From Saccoglossus kowalevskii (lineage: Eukaryota; Hemichordata; Enteropneusta; Harrimaniidae), in NCBI RefSeq assembly GCF_000003605.2, contig NW_003122912.1, positions 466,109 through 519,127 on the forward strand: a stretch of DNA of 53,019 bases, read 5' to 3'. A program made the translations under genes and the position numbers. The notes beneath the pieces were generated by a model, which saw only the letters and a program-made list of their open reading frames with translations, made no database searches and was not told where the DNA came from. This document shows positions 13,201-25,946 of this stretch, piece by piece (within the stretch, counting starts at the first letter, position 1; every line of letters begins with the position of its first letter).

Positions 13201-16200
13201 AAAAATGTGCCAAGTTATCAGTTATATGAAATAAGTAGAAGCCATCGGAAAAAGGGGGGGTAATGGTGCTGATGACTACCTCAATGGAACCAAAACTAAA
13301 CACCAAATAGAATTGCGCAGAGTAAATTGCATATATATTACATATTATTGAAAACACGTGCAGACAACTCATAGCTCTTCTGATGTATACTATGATACTG
13401 TCGTGTTCTATTACATAGGAATCTAATTTTGCATCTAGAGTATTGCGCCACAGTAATAATTTCCTACGGGAAAGATAACTCGCATGAACGTAGCGCGACA
13501 TATTGCGCACGCGCACTTCTTTATGCTACGCGTTTGCTAGATAGATATGGCCACACATTAACTTTATAAGCAACATCGTCTTTTAATATTCAGCAGTGAT
13601 ATGAGGCAAGTCCCGCAACTTTCAAACACTGTGTAATGTATACCGTAACTGTTCCAGTACCCAACCCCATAACAATCCCCGTGTAATAAGTGCATATTAT
13701 CTTGAGTTCACGCTAGAACAGGTACCGAAGGATTCGATCAATTGTGTTCGATCAATGGAGGTAGTGTAATGGATTATAACACAATCTGTTTTATATGACT
13801 TTAATGCGCCGTTAATCCTGTATCGCAAGACAACACATAGCTCCGAGAACAAACATGGTGAATGTAAAACAAGTAAATAATTCTGGTGTGTACCCTACAT
13901 ATATGGCTTCCGTGTCAATCGCTTTACGTAGTACATGTAATTGCATCGATAATGCAATACTCGAAGGAGACTACGATTTGACAATCTCATTAAAGGCATA
14001 TATCTCTTAATTAACCGGACACAATACAAAACCGGCGATCGGTATGGAACACCTTCGTATCGATATCCGATATGGCGGTACCTATCTCAGTCTATTTGTT
14101 TCAATTATTGAGAGCAGGAAATGACACCTGTCCTGCAAAGTAGACTTGTAAGACCATGACAAATATGATATTGATGTGCTATCAAAGCGAGATTCCGCTC
14201 TCTCTGTTGACGTGCTTGCTTACTAGATTGTTCGTAACATCGATCGACGTGTACTCAGCTTGTTTCTTTCGTATCCGAGCCACTCCAATCAAATTTCGCG
14301 TTCCACTGACGACCAGAACTGCCATTGACTCGTTTCCGCCATTACGTGTGTTTCACTGTTCTCCATACTACTTGCAATTGGTGAACTGGAAGGACGTGAC
14401 ACGTATGTGCTAAATACGTTTAATTTGTGAATTTACGCAATTTGGTCAAGTAATGTTTCGTTCATTATTTAATTAAATCGCCTGAGAAATATATTTAAAA
14501 AAGTAAATGAGATTCATCAAACGCCGATGTTCGGTATTTTGTCTATAATCATTGTATACGAATCGCAACGTGTTGTAATATGTGACCAGATGCTACACTG
14601 AGTAACGAAACAATTCCGACGCATACACTGTCACTGTTTTTCAAAAACCATATACGTATTTCATTGCAATCTCCCACACAGCAATACGTCAGTGTCGTTA
14701 ACTATCCCATGCACAGGTGACTTACCCGAGGAAGAACGCTAGTTATGCAATAACATTCCATTACTTCTAATGACCGTGACTTTTACAAACGACACAGGCA
14801 TTCGCGTCATTTTTCAAAATAGCCGTAAATGTCGCATTCATTAATTATAAGCCAGTAGAATATATATTTATCTTAATATATTGTGCAGGTATGCAATTTT
14901 TAAACTAGTTGCGGTAAATGTCGACTACACTAGTTGTTGACAGGTTCTGTTCGAGAATTCTCTCGTATATCTTCTGTAACAGGTACCGAATACCGTTATA
15001 ACATTTCGCCCTTCGAACGTATGGAGTTTAGCATCACGATAAATACGCTGCTAATTCCATGGTACGACCGTAGCGCATCGAAACATGAATAATTTAAACG
15101 CTCACAGGGTGTCGAGGTCTGTCGAGGAACAGGGGCGCGCGCCCTTTGCAGATACTCATATTTTAATCAGTGTTTGTATATATAATGAAACCCCGACATG
15201 TACTAGTAGTGCATTTTCACCCTTTTCTGTTTTCCAATTATGAATTATACGTCTCCTATACATACATCCCTGCAGTTACAAAACGCTCCGCCGAGTATAC
15301 AATTTATCGCTTTTTGTTTTAGACCAATTATGGTTATTTCAAATGAAGAGGATAATTAAATACACGTTAATGTCCCATGCGAGAATAAATTCGGCGTTTC
15401 GAGTATTGTTACTGTGATACCAGTCTTATCTCAGTGATTACGTAGGTCGTTAAAACCCCAATCAGTATAGAAGATAAACTGTCCCCAATTTTGCAATGAA
15501 GTGTTATAGATTTATATGAGTCTTTCGATGTTTGGTTCGCCAATTATGGAAACCGTAACTACATATTTGGGTATAGCGGCGTTACAGACATGCGCGATAG
15601 GTCATCTTACCAGTATGATATTGGGTTGTATCTATTCATGCTAATTTCATTGAATTCAGTCGAAAATAATAAGAAAATAACCAAATGTATGACATGGTGA
15701 ATGATTAGTTTTGATTTATACCCACGTCGACAGCAAGCTCATTAAAACAATTAGTGTGTGGCTATCAATCAATATAATCTTCCTTTTCTGAAAGATCACG
15801 AACGGTTTGTTTTTCACCCTAATGTCGAGGTTGGTCAATTTCGTGATGTGTACACATCTATTATTATGCTCAAATTTGCGGAGTGCCCCATGTTAGTTTT
15901 CAGATCCGCGTTAAATATATATAAGATAATTACAGAGAGTAGGATTATTACAAACAAATGATGGACTGGGTTCTAATAACAGGATGTGTCAGGCAACTAA
16001 TGGAACAACACAAGGCTGAATCGTTAATAGTTTCGAAATAAAACGCAAGCACTTGTTTGCAAATAATTGTTGCTTGATGCAAGTAGAGTTTATTCATTTG
16101 AATAATCTATCAATTTTAGTTCGCTGCTGTTCTGTGATTTCGAATAAACAGTGCATACTACGTGTAAAATCTGGCAGATGCCCGCAAACAACAATATCTA

Positions 16201-19200
16201 TATATTTTGGTAACACGCTTAACAACAACACATCCAGATTTCCAAGATAGCATATAGTGGCCTACATACTATTAAATACACTGTAGTAGTAAAACGTTGT
16301 CGCATTTGATCTCAATCGCCGTTTTTTTTCAATTTAAGTCGTAGGTCGGTTAGTAATCATGGGGGAGCGGCGTATCGATTCTGACGTGTAATTGTTTCCC
16401 CAAGCGAAAACAGGTATAATGTTTAATTTGCGTTTTTTTCTTGAATCATTTAGAAAGCTACGCACCTCGTAGAATGTATTTTGCACACAAGTCTGTTTAA
16501 AACAAATCCTCGACTTTAATGTTTGATTTTGAAATTAATGGCTAATAAAACCACAGGGAACACAAAGACGGAAAATTGTTCATAATATTTACATATATGT
16601 ATTATTTAGACCAAAAGTTTGACATTTGTCCTCTAAATACGTATGGAGCCATTGAATCCTTAATAGGATTGACTTTATTCTAAAATACTGCTTTAAGCGG
16701 TGAGTAAGTTTACGTGAGTTTTTTTTTTCAGGATTAAATGACTCGTATTTATTTATAATTACATATGTTCTGTTTTTGAAAAAAACAACAAATTCAGACG
16801 ATTAAATTTGAAAAAAAAAATATAACAAGGAATACAAACCACCAAATAAAGAGTTGGCATGTTTTGTTAACAGGTCGAGATCGGGATTGCCTGAATCATA
16901 ATTGAAGGCATATTTTTGAAGTAGGACGTTGTTTCTACAGTGATGAGATTGGATATTCCCAGAACGTCAGAGAATAAGTATTTATTAGATTACTGGCAAG
17001 AAAACGAGAAAAAAATAATGACACTCACGCTCGGCTAGATGGAATGAGTAGACGACAGATTGTAATGTTGGCGGAGTAATATAAAAGTAAATTACATATA
17101 TCATAACCGTTAAGAGACAGTTTGTAATTACCGCCTGTTTTTATCAATACCCCGCGAAATCGCCTTCTTCATAATTGTTCACATACTCGACAAGATTCGA
17201 AGGAGTGGGATTCGTAAGTGAAAACACATCTATTTTAACGACTAAAGTGACTCCATACGTCGCGCTGACATTTTGTCGAGGAGATGACCAGTTTTGGGGG
17301 GATTTTAAACAAATGTCAGTTTGGTATGAAAGAATTAGGTGATATAGTGTAAATCAGTATAAATTATCCACGAGGTGCCGTTCCACTTTTACTTCGCTCT
17401 CAGCGTGTGGCTTATTCAGCCATTACACGTGTACATTACCTACCACTTCTTAACCTCCGCTTGCAAATTATAAAGGCTCTACGTAGAGTGTTTTTATGCA
17501 TGCCTTGGTTCAATTATAGTAGCGTCCCCAAATCGGAGTTAGTTTACACGTTCCCTATTATATATTATTAACGGCCGTCGATTTCCCGTCTGACTAACAG
17601 GTACCTCACTTCCCACTGAATGTTTTACATGTTTGCCTCTCTGTCAGTTGTTAATTTGCTTTCATCCTCTCAACACAAGAGCATCAGAGATCATTAAAGC
17701 GTAAAGGTAGAAACACCGGATAACTGAGAGTTCAAGTACGCTCTGTGTTTTGCAAGTGACCCAGGCCAGAGTTTCTGAAGCGCTTACAGAGACGCAAATG
17801 TCTGTGACCTTTCTTCAGAAAAGCCAATAACCAACTCTCCTGCCGCGTTTCCCCCATTCTCTTGATCCTACTATTCTCTTTTCCCACTGCCTTCTCTACC
17901 ACTGTGCAGGTCATTGTGTACCACTTGTGCGTGGTTTTCGAATAATATCAATCAAATTAAGACAAGACCTTCGTTGGTAAGAGTATCACCTTCTCATACA
18001 TATAACGGACACCAGCAGCATCGGTGTCAGATAACACCATTTAAATATTTAATTTGCTCTTCCGTTGCTTGTGTACGTAGATGTAATATAAAGTCTATTT
18101 GAAACAATTTCCCTAGTCTCCTGCCGTGACAGTGTCGGTGTCGAATTTAAAATGGTATGTTTAAGAAAATTAATGCTGAATGAACACTGACAAAAAAATC
18201 TTCCTAAATCATAATGAGACAAGCTCTTCATATTAGTACAACGAAACTACGCCCTGGCAGGTCAATAGGTTGTCCTGTTTTGATCGCTGTTTTGCTGGCT
18301 ACACGCGGGGTGTGTTGCATAAACAATACTCGATTAACTCGAAATAAAAAACAAATCTGTGCTCGAAAGTGCGATTGAAGCATTTCAGGTCTGTGTAACG
18401 GGTGATAAGTGAAAGAACCGTATCTATTTAAATGCTACTTAGGTGTCTATTGAGTGCCAACATGTAATGAATCGAATATGAACTAACAACAGCCATAGAT
18501 TCAATCTTAGTTGTTGGATGGTACAAATGATAAGGAAATCCTCATATGTCTCATACATCAGTGCACGTCGTGATTTTTCCTGATTTTGTTACGTGGCTAT
18601 TGTTATTGTGAACAAGTTGGATTTCTTTTCAATGAATGTGACTATTGAAATAGTTCATGTTTTTTTTTAAAGTAGATGATCAACTGAATTGAACAGGTGT
18701 CATCAAATTGCATGTTCAGAGGAGGCAGAAAGATTCTTATTCTGATCTATTCAAATCTATACTTGATACGATCCCTTACAATCTGACATTGTGCCAAAAC
18801 AATAGATTATTAATAAATGAGTAATTTATATATAAAATAATGATCAATTAGCTCGTTTGAAACCATTGTAATTTCCAGATTTGTGTTTCTCATTAACATT
18901 AACGACCAATAACGAAACATTTACAAGACAAAAGTGTTCAAAACCAAAGACTACATTGAACTGAAGATTATATACAGAGGTTGTTATTCGAAAAAAAAAA
19001 CTTTGATGAGATTCGCTGTATCGCACATTACTACTCATATTGTGTTCAATGACGCTGCATGACCTCAATAACCTAAAACCAAAGTGCTTTTGTATTATAA
19101 TAATATTAATCAACGGAAACGGCAAACCCCGTCGAAGACCCAGGCCAAAGGTTTCTCATACGCATATTTATCCTTTTTTGTACAGCCTGAAATCCCACCC

Positions 19201-21007
19201 ACGCATCCCTCCCACCACACCACTCCAATGGTATAATTTCTTTAAGTTAGGCGTGCGTGTGGGAGGTATATATTACCTCTAGCATGCACTTTCAGTAAAA
19301 TCAGGTGGTGTTAATCTTTTTGTACCGAATTCAACGATAAAACAGTTTTCCCTTACGCGGAAAATATACGTTACCGACACTTCACACCGTGATGCACCCA
19401 CACTCGCATAATTGGCAAAATGGAATGTATGGAAAAAAGCGGACATTAGAACGACACCATTTACATAATGTATTATTCCAACAATTTTAATTACTGCAAT
19501 TAAGCAATGTATTTATCTAGCGCATCATAATTATATATGAATACAATTCTCCTAAACGCGCGACTATTTATCTTATTGACCAATGGCAATTGTGTACTTT
19601 CATTACGTGCGGTACAGTACTGCCGAATAGAGCACAAATTCGAAATCGACGTCCACCATTCGTGTTATGATCGTGTGGGAAGCATATATCTACCATCAGT
19701 ATTAATACACAACTTTGCTCTGACAGAGGCGTCTATCGAACAAAATTATCACAGATTTCGCCTCATTTTGTGAATAATTAAACATCCAATACGTCGATTA
19801 AAGAGGTCATTTAATAGACTTAAAAACCACATGCTAATGTGAAATGTTCACGTCATTACATTGTATGAATTAGAAATTTACTTGATTCCAAAACTATTCA
19901 ATCGTCTTTTGTTAGCAAAACTACAGTTAGTATAACCGCATGCACGATATCAATTCATTGTCACTATAGCAACAGTGCACTCGGGGAATTTAAACTTTAT
20001 AATAGAATTGTTGGGAATTATAATGAATACCATGTATTAATTATAGGAAAAGCTCAAATGTTAAGCTTGATTTGAATTCAATTGACCATGACCGACGTAT
20101 TACTTCAAAGTCGTTAATAGTTAGGTCCTAATACAACACCCCAATCATTACCGGGTCCAATTAGGAAACTATATCTGTGGTCATATTTAACAAAGATTCC
20201 CACAACTGTTTAATCTTATATTTACGATGTGTTTCTCAGTAGTGTATTTTCGGAGAAGATTCGTACACTGAAAACAGTAACACGCTTCTGCAAATCATGA
20301 CATTAGCTGGCGAGTAAAAGAAAAAAATCTGTGTATGTATTAGCTATAATTTATTTATCTCAAATCCGGCATATTGATAAGAACGATGAGATTCTCGTCA
20401 GTGTCTAGTTACTGCACTATCCAGTATTGATATTAAATCTTTTGTATGATAACCCACGTTTATGCGATACTGATCATGGCAATGGTTTCCCACTTACACG
20501 GAAACCTCTTAAATATACGGCATTATCTTGAAGAGGAGCGCAACAATAAATAGTAATAATAATTTATAGACGAAATGAGGTTTAGAGACAATATTGTAAT
20601 CTGAGTACCCAGTGGCCAGGATTAATGTGATATTACTACCTGGAGGTCAGACTCAATTAGAAGGCAATATTCCTCTTAACTCGACCGTAAAATCAGTGCT
20701 GCTCTGTTTCAGAGCTAGTAGCTGATCAGTGAACGACATTTGTTATTCAAAATCTGAAAGCTGGTTGGCAAAAATGTTACCAAATGACGTCATTGTGCGA
20801 GGGAATATATGACATCTACACAGGGCTTTTGATTACGTTAAACTGATTGAACTGTCGTGGCGGAAAACAAAATATGACGTAACACTGAAATTCATACAAT
20901 GTAGTAACTCATACTATATAAAATTTCTTTAAAAATATCACCTAACACCACGCATGCGCTCTTTAATCATTCATGAATTGCTGTCATAATCAAACGGCCT
21001 GAAGAAA

Positions 21008-21035
21008 ACTTATAATTATAATAATAATTATAAGT
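21008..21035. repeat. AT-rich hairpin, 12-bp perfect stem
   Basis: Bases 21008-21019 (ACTTATAATTAT) are the exact reverse complement of 21024-21035, with a four-base loop. It is a small AT-rich cruciform or hairpin in the intron. No flanking target duplication was seen. Confidence 0.7.
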
Positions 21036-21949
21036 GGCTCTACCATAAATTGATGTGTTAATAAATTAACCGCATGTCAGGGGATATCATTAAATCTTTA
21101 TCAACCAAAGTACTAGTACAAAGAAAACATAATAATTAATTATGCAAAATATATGCAAATATATACTAAAATACAAAAAAACTTGCATTTGATGTCGTGG
21201 TTCACATTACCTGATAGCAATATAAGCATTATTAACAAATAATCTAAAGATAAATCATGACCCAGAATAAGTAATTTGAGCATTTGAGCATACATTGTGT
21301 TTAGTATCAAGGACAAATTTATAAACAGTAATTAACGTCAATGTGAACCTCCGCGTCTAGATTTACTGTATAATCATCCATTAGATTTGTTTAAAACAAG
21401 GATGCTAAGTGACATAATGAGTCATATTTGCCATTGGCAACCTATACCAAATTGTGTTATTTTAAATTATAGTGTGGGTTACAAGGTCGTTTAGTAAAGC
21501 AGAAGGAGGAAATCACAAACACATTTCCGGCCCGGTAATACATATATGGTGTTCACAACGCCAGATTATTATTTGGTCCGGTAATCAATGGTCGTAATAT
21601 ATATACATATAGGGTGATAAATTGTCGCAAGATTAATATATACAGAGACACATAACGAAGATGAACAATATGGTAGAATGAATTATTCTAACCGAAAAAC
21701 GACACGGAGTTCCAGCAAATTGGTCTCTGATAAACCATTGTTTAAATTTCCGATTAAATTGTAGCTCTTGAATGAAATTTCTGGTGCGATCCAGGCAAAT
21801 GATTGCCACGTTAACCAAGCACATGGAACTAATGTTATTTCACTCTGTGTATTGAGAAGCGGTGTTCGTTTGATTTATGAGATACTCGTCTCTATGTGTC
21901 CATGGAATTCAGCATCCTGCCTGATCCCCCAGGCACATTTCCCAAATAA

Positions 21950-22174
21950 CAAAATTCCACCATATCTTCAGAGTCGCCATCCTTCAGTAAAATCGTCACT
22001 CGGAGCCGTTTCCAACGTGAAGTGACAACTGGACGTGCTGTTGAGGCTCCAGTATGCACGTTCCTCCGTCGTTACCATGACCTCCGGCTTTGTCAGAAGT
22101 TTCCGACGAACGTGCTCGCCAGGTGCCGTCGTGATTATGACTCTGCTAGAGTGAACCTTACTCAGTAGATGTGT
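21950..22174. other. GC-rich patch, open on both strands, unassigned
   Basis: This roughly 220-bp patch is clearly less AT-rich than its surroundings. The plus strand is open for 72 codons without an ATG start (21950-22165, stop TAG at 22166-22168) and includes RYHDLRLCQKFPTNVLARC. The minus strand is open for 68 codons (22174 down to 21971, stop TGA at 21968-21970) and includes KPEVMVTTEERAYWSLNS. Neither reading matches a family I recognise. Higher GC lowers the chance of stops on both strands, so openness alone is weak evidence. It could be an exon of an unseen nested gene, a decayed transposon fragment or a CpG-rich regulatory patch. Confidence 0.3.
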
Positions 22175-22664
22175 TCAAAACTACATTGTTACGCTGAATT
22201 TTGACAACAAACTCCCTTGGGAGGCTAGCGAGAAAGGCGTTCTGGGAAATGCAAGAGGTCATGTAATACAAACATTTAGCTCGATGTCACATAGAATCAA
22301 CACATGATACTTATTTTTTGCCCAAATTCTGCATTATTTGATGTAAAAATCTCTGTATATGAATGATACCAACAATGTTGCTGATGGGTTGGAGGTATGT
22401 TCGAATTGAAGCACCTGCTATGGTCATTCAACTGATTTCGAACTTAGCAGATCGCATCCAATGCTAAGGATAACTAACATCAAATTAAAGGAGCAGTACA
22501 TATAAATCGATTATCTGCCTTCGACATTTAAGTCGGAACTTGCGCGCTGTCTCATCCGAGTATCGTGTGACTGTTAAGTTGATTATGCGAACTCGGCATT
22601 TACACCGATACTATGTGATGAGAATGATAAGATATTATAGACCACAAGTAACACTGTGTGTAAA

Positions 22665-22685
22665 ATTTATTTATTTATTTATTTT
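22665..22685. repeat. TTTA tetranucleotide repeat
   Basis: A microsatellite of about five TTTA units lies in the intron. Confidence 0.8.
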
Positions 22686-25600
22686 CGTTCAATACAACTC
22701 CTATTCATGATTCCCCACATATAGTCGACGTGGTGTATTTGTTTTTCTAATAACATCCAAACTAATTATTATTCTCTCACAAAACTACACTTTAAAAATA
22801 ACCTCCGATGGAGCCGCTTCATTGACCTCGTATCGCTTATTATGCCAGTGATGCACGGAGTGATTTGTAATAGAAGTATCTTGTAAATACGTTGTTGATG
22901 TGTCAATAGCCACTCTAATAGTTCTCCTTATGCCGTTAATAGGCAAGCCCCAGGGGTTTGTTATATTGACATGCTATATAGACAAACACCTTCGTTCACG
23001 GCAAGTCAAACACAACCGTTTATGCTATAGCACCTACCGTGTACTTATCGTCGTCTCTTCGTGGTCTGCATTTATAAAAATCCAACTGGCTTTAACTCTT
23101 AAACGCCAATTATCTATATATAATGCAAATGAGACCAATTGGAAGGTCAAACTGGTGTTGGTTATCCTGTACTAAGTTTGTTACTGTACGATCATGTTCA
23201 TTTTCATTAAAACGCCTACGAACATCCACTCGAGATAATTCCACGTGATGGGGGAAGTGCTATTCACACTAAATTCACCTTTCAATTTCTCTAAACAGCC
23301 GGAAACACAGTCACAAAACGTCTATTAGTTTCTGTTCACCAGCATCGACGCAGTTCAATATTTAGAATTCCAAAACACATCGTACAACGAATTGTTTTGT
23401 CTTCGTTGAACAGGAGATAAGAATATAAGCTGAATCATGTTTCGCTAAGCGGTAAACCATTGATATGAAACTAATATTTAAGAATGGTTTTCAAGTATTA
23501 AATTATCGGACAACCAACAACACGTAAACGTGCAGTTGTTATCTCGAGTCATTTTTTTCCTTCAAATTTCATCATGAAAAGTAATCCTTTCAACGTGATA
23601 CTATTTCTCAAATTGTGATGATTAGTTTTTCAACAACATTATGTTGTGAAACATATAAAGTAATATGTAGATTTTCAATCGAATTATAAAGTTCAATACC
23701 TCAGTTAAACGAACAACCTGTTATTCATTTTGACTGCATGAGATGTACTACCTATTTAAGTATATCCGCACGAGACTCAGAAGATAATATCCTTCCCTGA
23801 TTTCAATTGGAGAATGTGATTTGTGACGAGATATCTCCTTACAACTCCATTGACTGCTTTGCATTGCGATATTTGTGTTTGGTGTGTGTTGGGACTTCAC
23901 TTGATCATTTGCATATTCAGAAACGATGATGTAGTTTGGCGTTTAACCTGTTGTAGTAGAGTGAACTAATATATCATTGCAATTGGCTTCTCGTGCATCG
24001 CGTATACCTTAGGCTTAGAATATCACACCACACAGTGGACCTTAAAAGTCATGTAACATTACCATCATTTCTATTACATCTTATTTGTATTGATGAAATA
24101 ATAAATAACCCATAAATGAAAGGTCAAGTCAATCAAGCTAGCCCTTCTGAATAAACCAAGTAAATCTATTTCCCTCGAAGCCATTCAGCTACAAGCAACC
24201 GTAACACACGTAACTGGATCAAGCAACATCTGTCCCCTATGTATAGCGAGTGGTACAGTTGTCTGCAATCGATGCATGACCAATGAGTACATTTTATATT
24301 TTCAGTCAATGCTGATCAACGTCAGACAAGTAAATGATTGCATGACATTACAACTAAACGGAAAGACACCCTGCATTACTGCAAACTCAACGTTTTATCT
24401 TCCACCCAGAAAGTTTTACATACGTATATGTTCTACCACAGCATGAACTACATCATTTAATCCTCACCCACATACCCTGTTTAGTATTTAAAGCAAGAAC
24501 AGGCAAAGCGCAGTCATTTATAGTTGACCGAGTTCCATCAACAAAACAATAAATAAAAATAATAAAATAAGGGGCATCCATGCAAACGCTGCCTCTGTGA
24601 TTTTTCTCATAGGGCTTGGGTAGCCATTTTACCTGAAGATTGAGATGCTCATTTTGAAAACTAGTTTGTGTATCCCAAGTTTTTTCTCTGGAATTTCAAA
24701 CAGCCAGTCATAGAGAATAACTTACAATACTTAAATGAAAGATACAGTCCCAAACTTAAGTGCAATGTCATGTAAAATACCTCAATAACAAACCACTGTA
24801 GTCTACAAAGTCATGCCAAGAGATTTGATATACCTGGGGGCTATAATCTAAGCTAATGTTTTTTGGTGCTAATCGTCTTTGACTTTAATACAGAAAGTTC
24901 TATTTTACACATAAATAACCGACAGTATTACTTTTATTACTTATACTAATTATCTTCTATAATTCAATATGCATTCTGTGTTCTCATTAAACAGCATTCA
25001 AGCCAACTATCTTTATGAATTAAAGATTTTCAAATCCAAACAGCTCAATACAGTTTGAACTTGTTACCGGAAGCGCAACGGATGAACCATCAAATACATG
25101 CCTTTATTTCGAATCCTTATTTTACCTCGATTTTACAGGATTAATAAATCAAATTCCACATAATGTATATGCATTGTGATTGTTTCTGTTCCCATGGTAA
25201 TATGGTGACATTTGTCATGTTTCTATTATATAAGAATGTAACCTTTACTGTTTTAAAATGTGACTTCAATTAACACGTTTGGTCGTTCATTCTAACATAC
25301 TAATATACCACATGATAAATTAAAGTTACATCAAGCATAGTTTATTTCAAATAATTCTAGTCGCTACAAATACATTGTTATGTTACAATTCTCCTTACTT
25401 TGTTAAGACCAGAACTGACGCACACCTTTTATACACTACCGACGACATTGTCAGTATACTTTTTTATTCAATGGGAACTACCTTCTTGCTGGCATTCGGT
25501 TGTAGCTAAATGTCTACAAAAAAATACAGTACAAGAAAGCCGAACTCCCTTCACATTTGGATATATTTGGATATATACTTTCTATTAATAATCCCAATTT

Positions 25601-25946
25601 ACACAAATGATCCGCAGGTTTCAAACAGAAACCGTTTTATATATGACGGGTGCCACTAGTGAAGAAGACACCACCTGAATTAAATTTATGTACACCACAG
25701 GGTCCATTTTTCTCTTACTGATTTGACTATGTTGTTTAAATAATGTCCGTTATTTGATTTGTTCTTGTAGATTATATTTTCGACCACTGTCAGTCATTTG
25801 TTTTGTGTCATTGGACTTTCACTATATGACTTATGTTCTATGACTGGGAATGATATTTCTACAATTCTCATGTCATTGACAAATTCTCAGATGTCACACA
25901 TTCAACATGATAATATGTTCTAATATATTTCATTTTTTACTAATAG

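Larger units (their letters stand above)
6257..25946 (+). other. Inferred 19.7-kb intron of the peptide gene
   Basis: The intron is bounded by gtaagt at 6257 and by an AT/T-rich tract ending cattttttactaatag at 25946. Nothing inside reads as a confident gene. It contains simple repeats (GT/G tract near 6822-6848, TGA repeat 9717-9732, GTT run near 10170, TTTA repeat 22665-22685), perfect or near-perfect palindromes (10248-10267, 21008-21035) and a GC-rich patch at 21950-22174. Open frames such as 9662-10027 (minus, 121 codons) and 13199-13516 (minus, 105 codons) are compositionally ordinary and lack recognisable domains. Small unrecognised coding exons could be hidden here. Confidence 0.65.

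Noticed and set aside
15198-15213. 16-base match ACATGTACTAGTAGTG shared with about 49602-49617
   Set aside because: The flanks do not align, and a match of this length is not surprising in 53 kb of AT-biased DNA.
25713-25760. Similarity between the DNA upstream of exon 2 and 37363-37410 around CTGATTTGACT
   Set aside because: It is restricted to about 50 AT-rich bases, with no matching exon downstream; too weak to claim paralogy.
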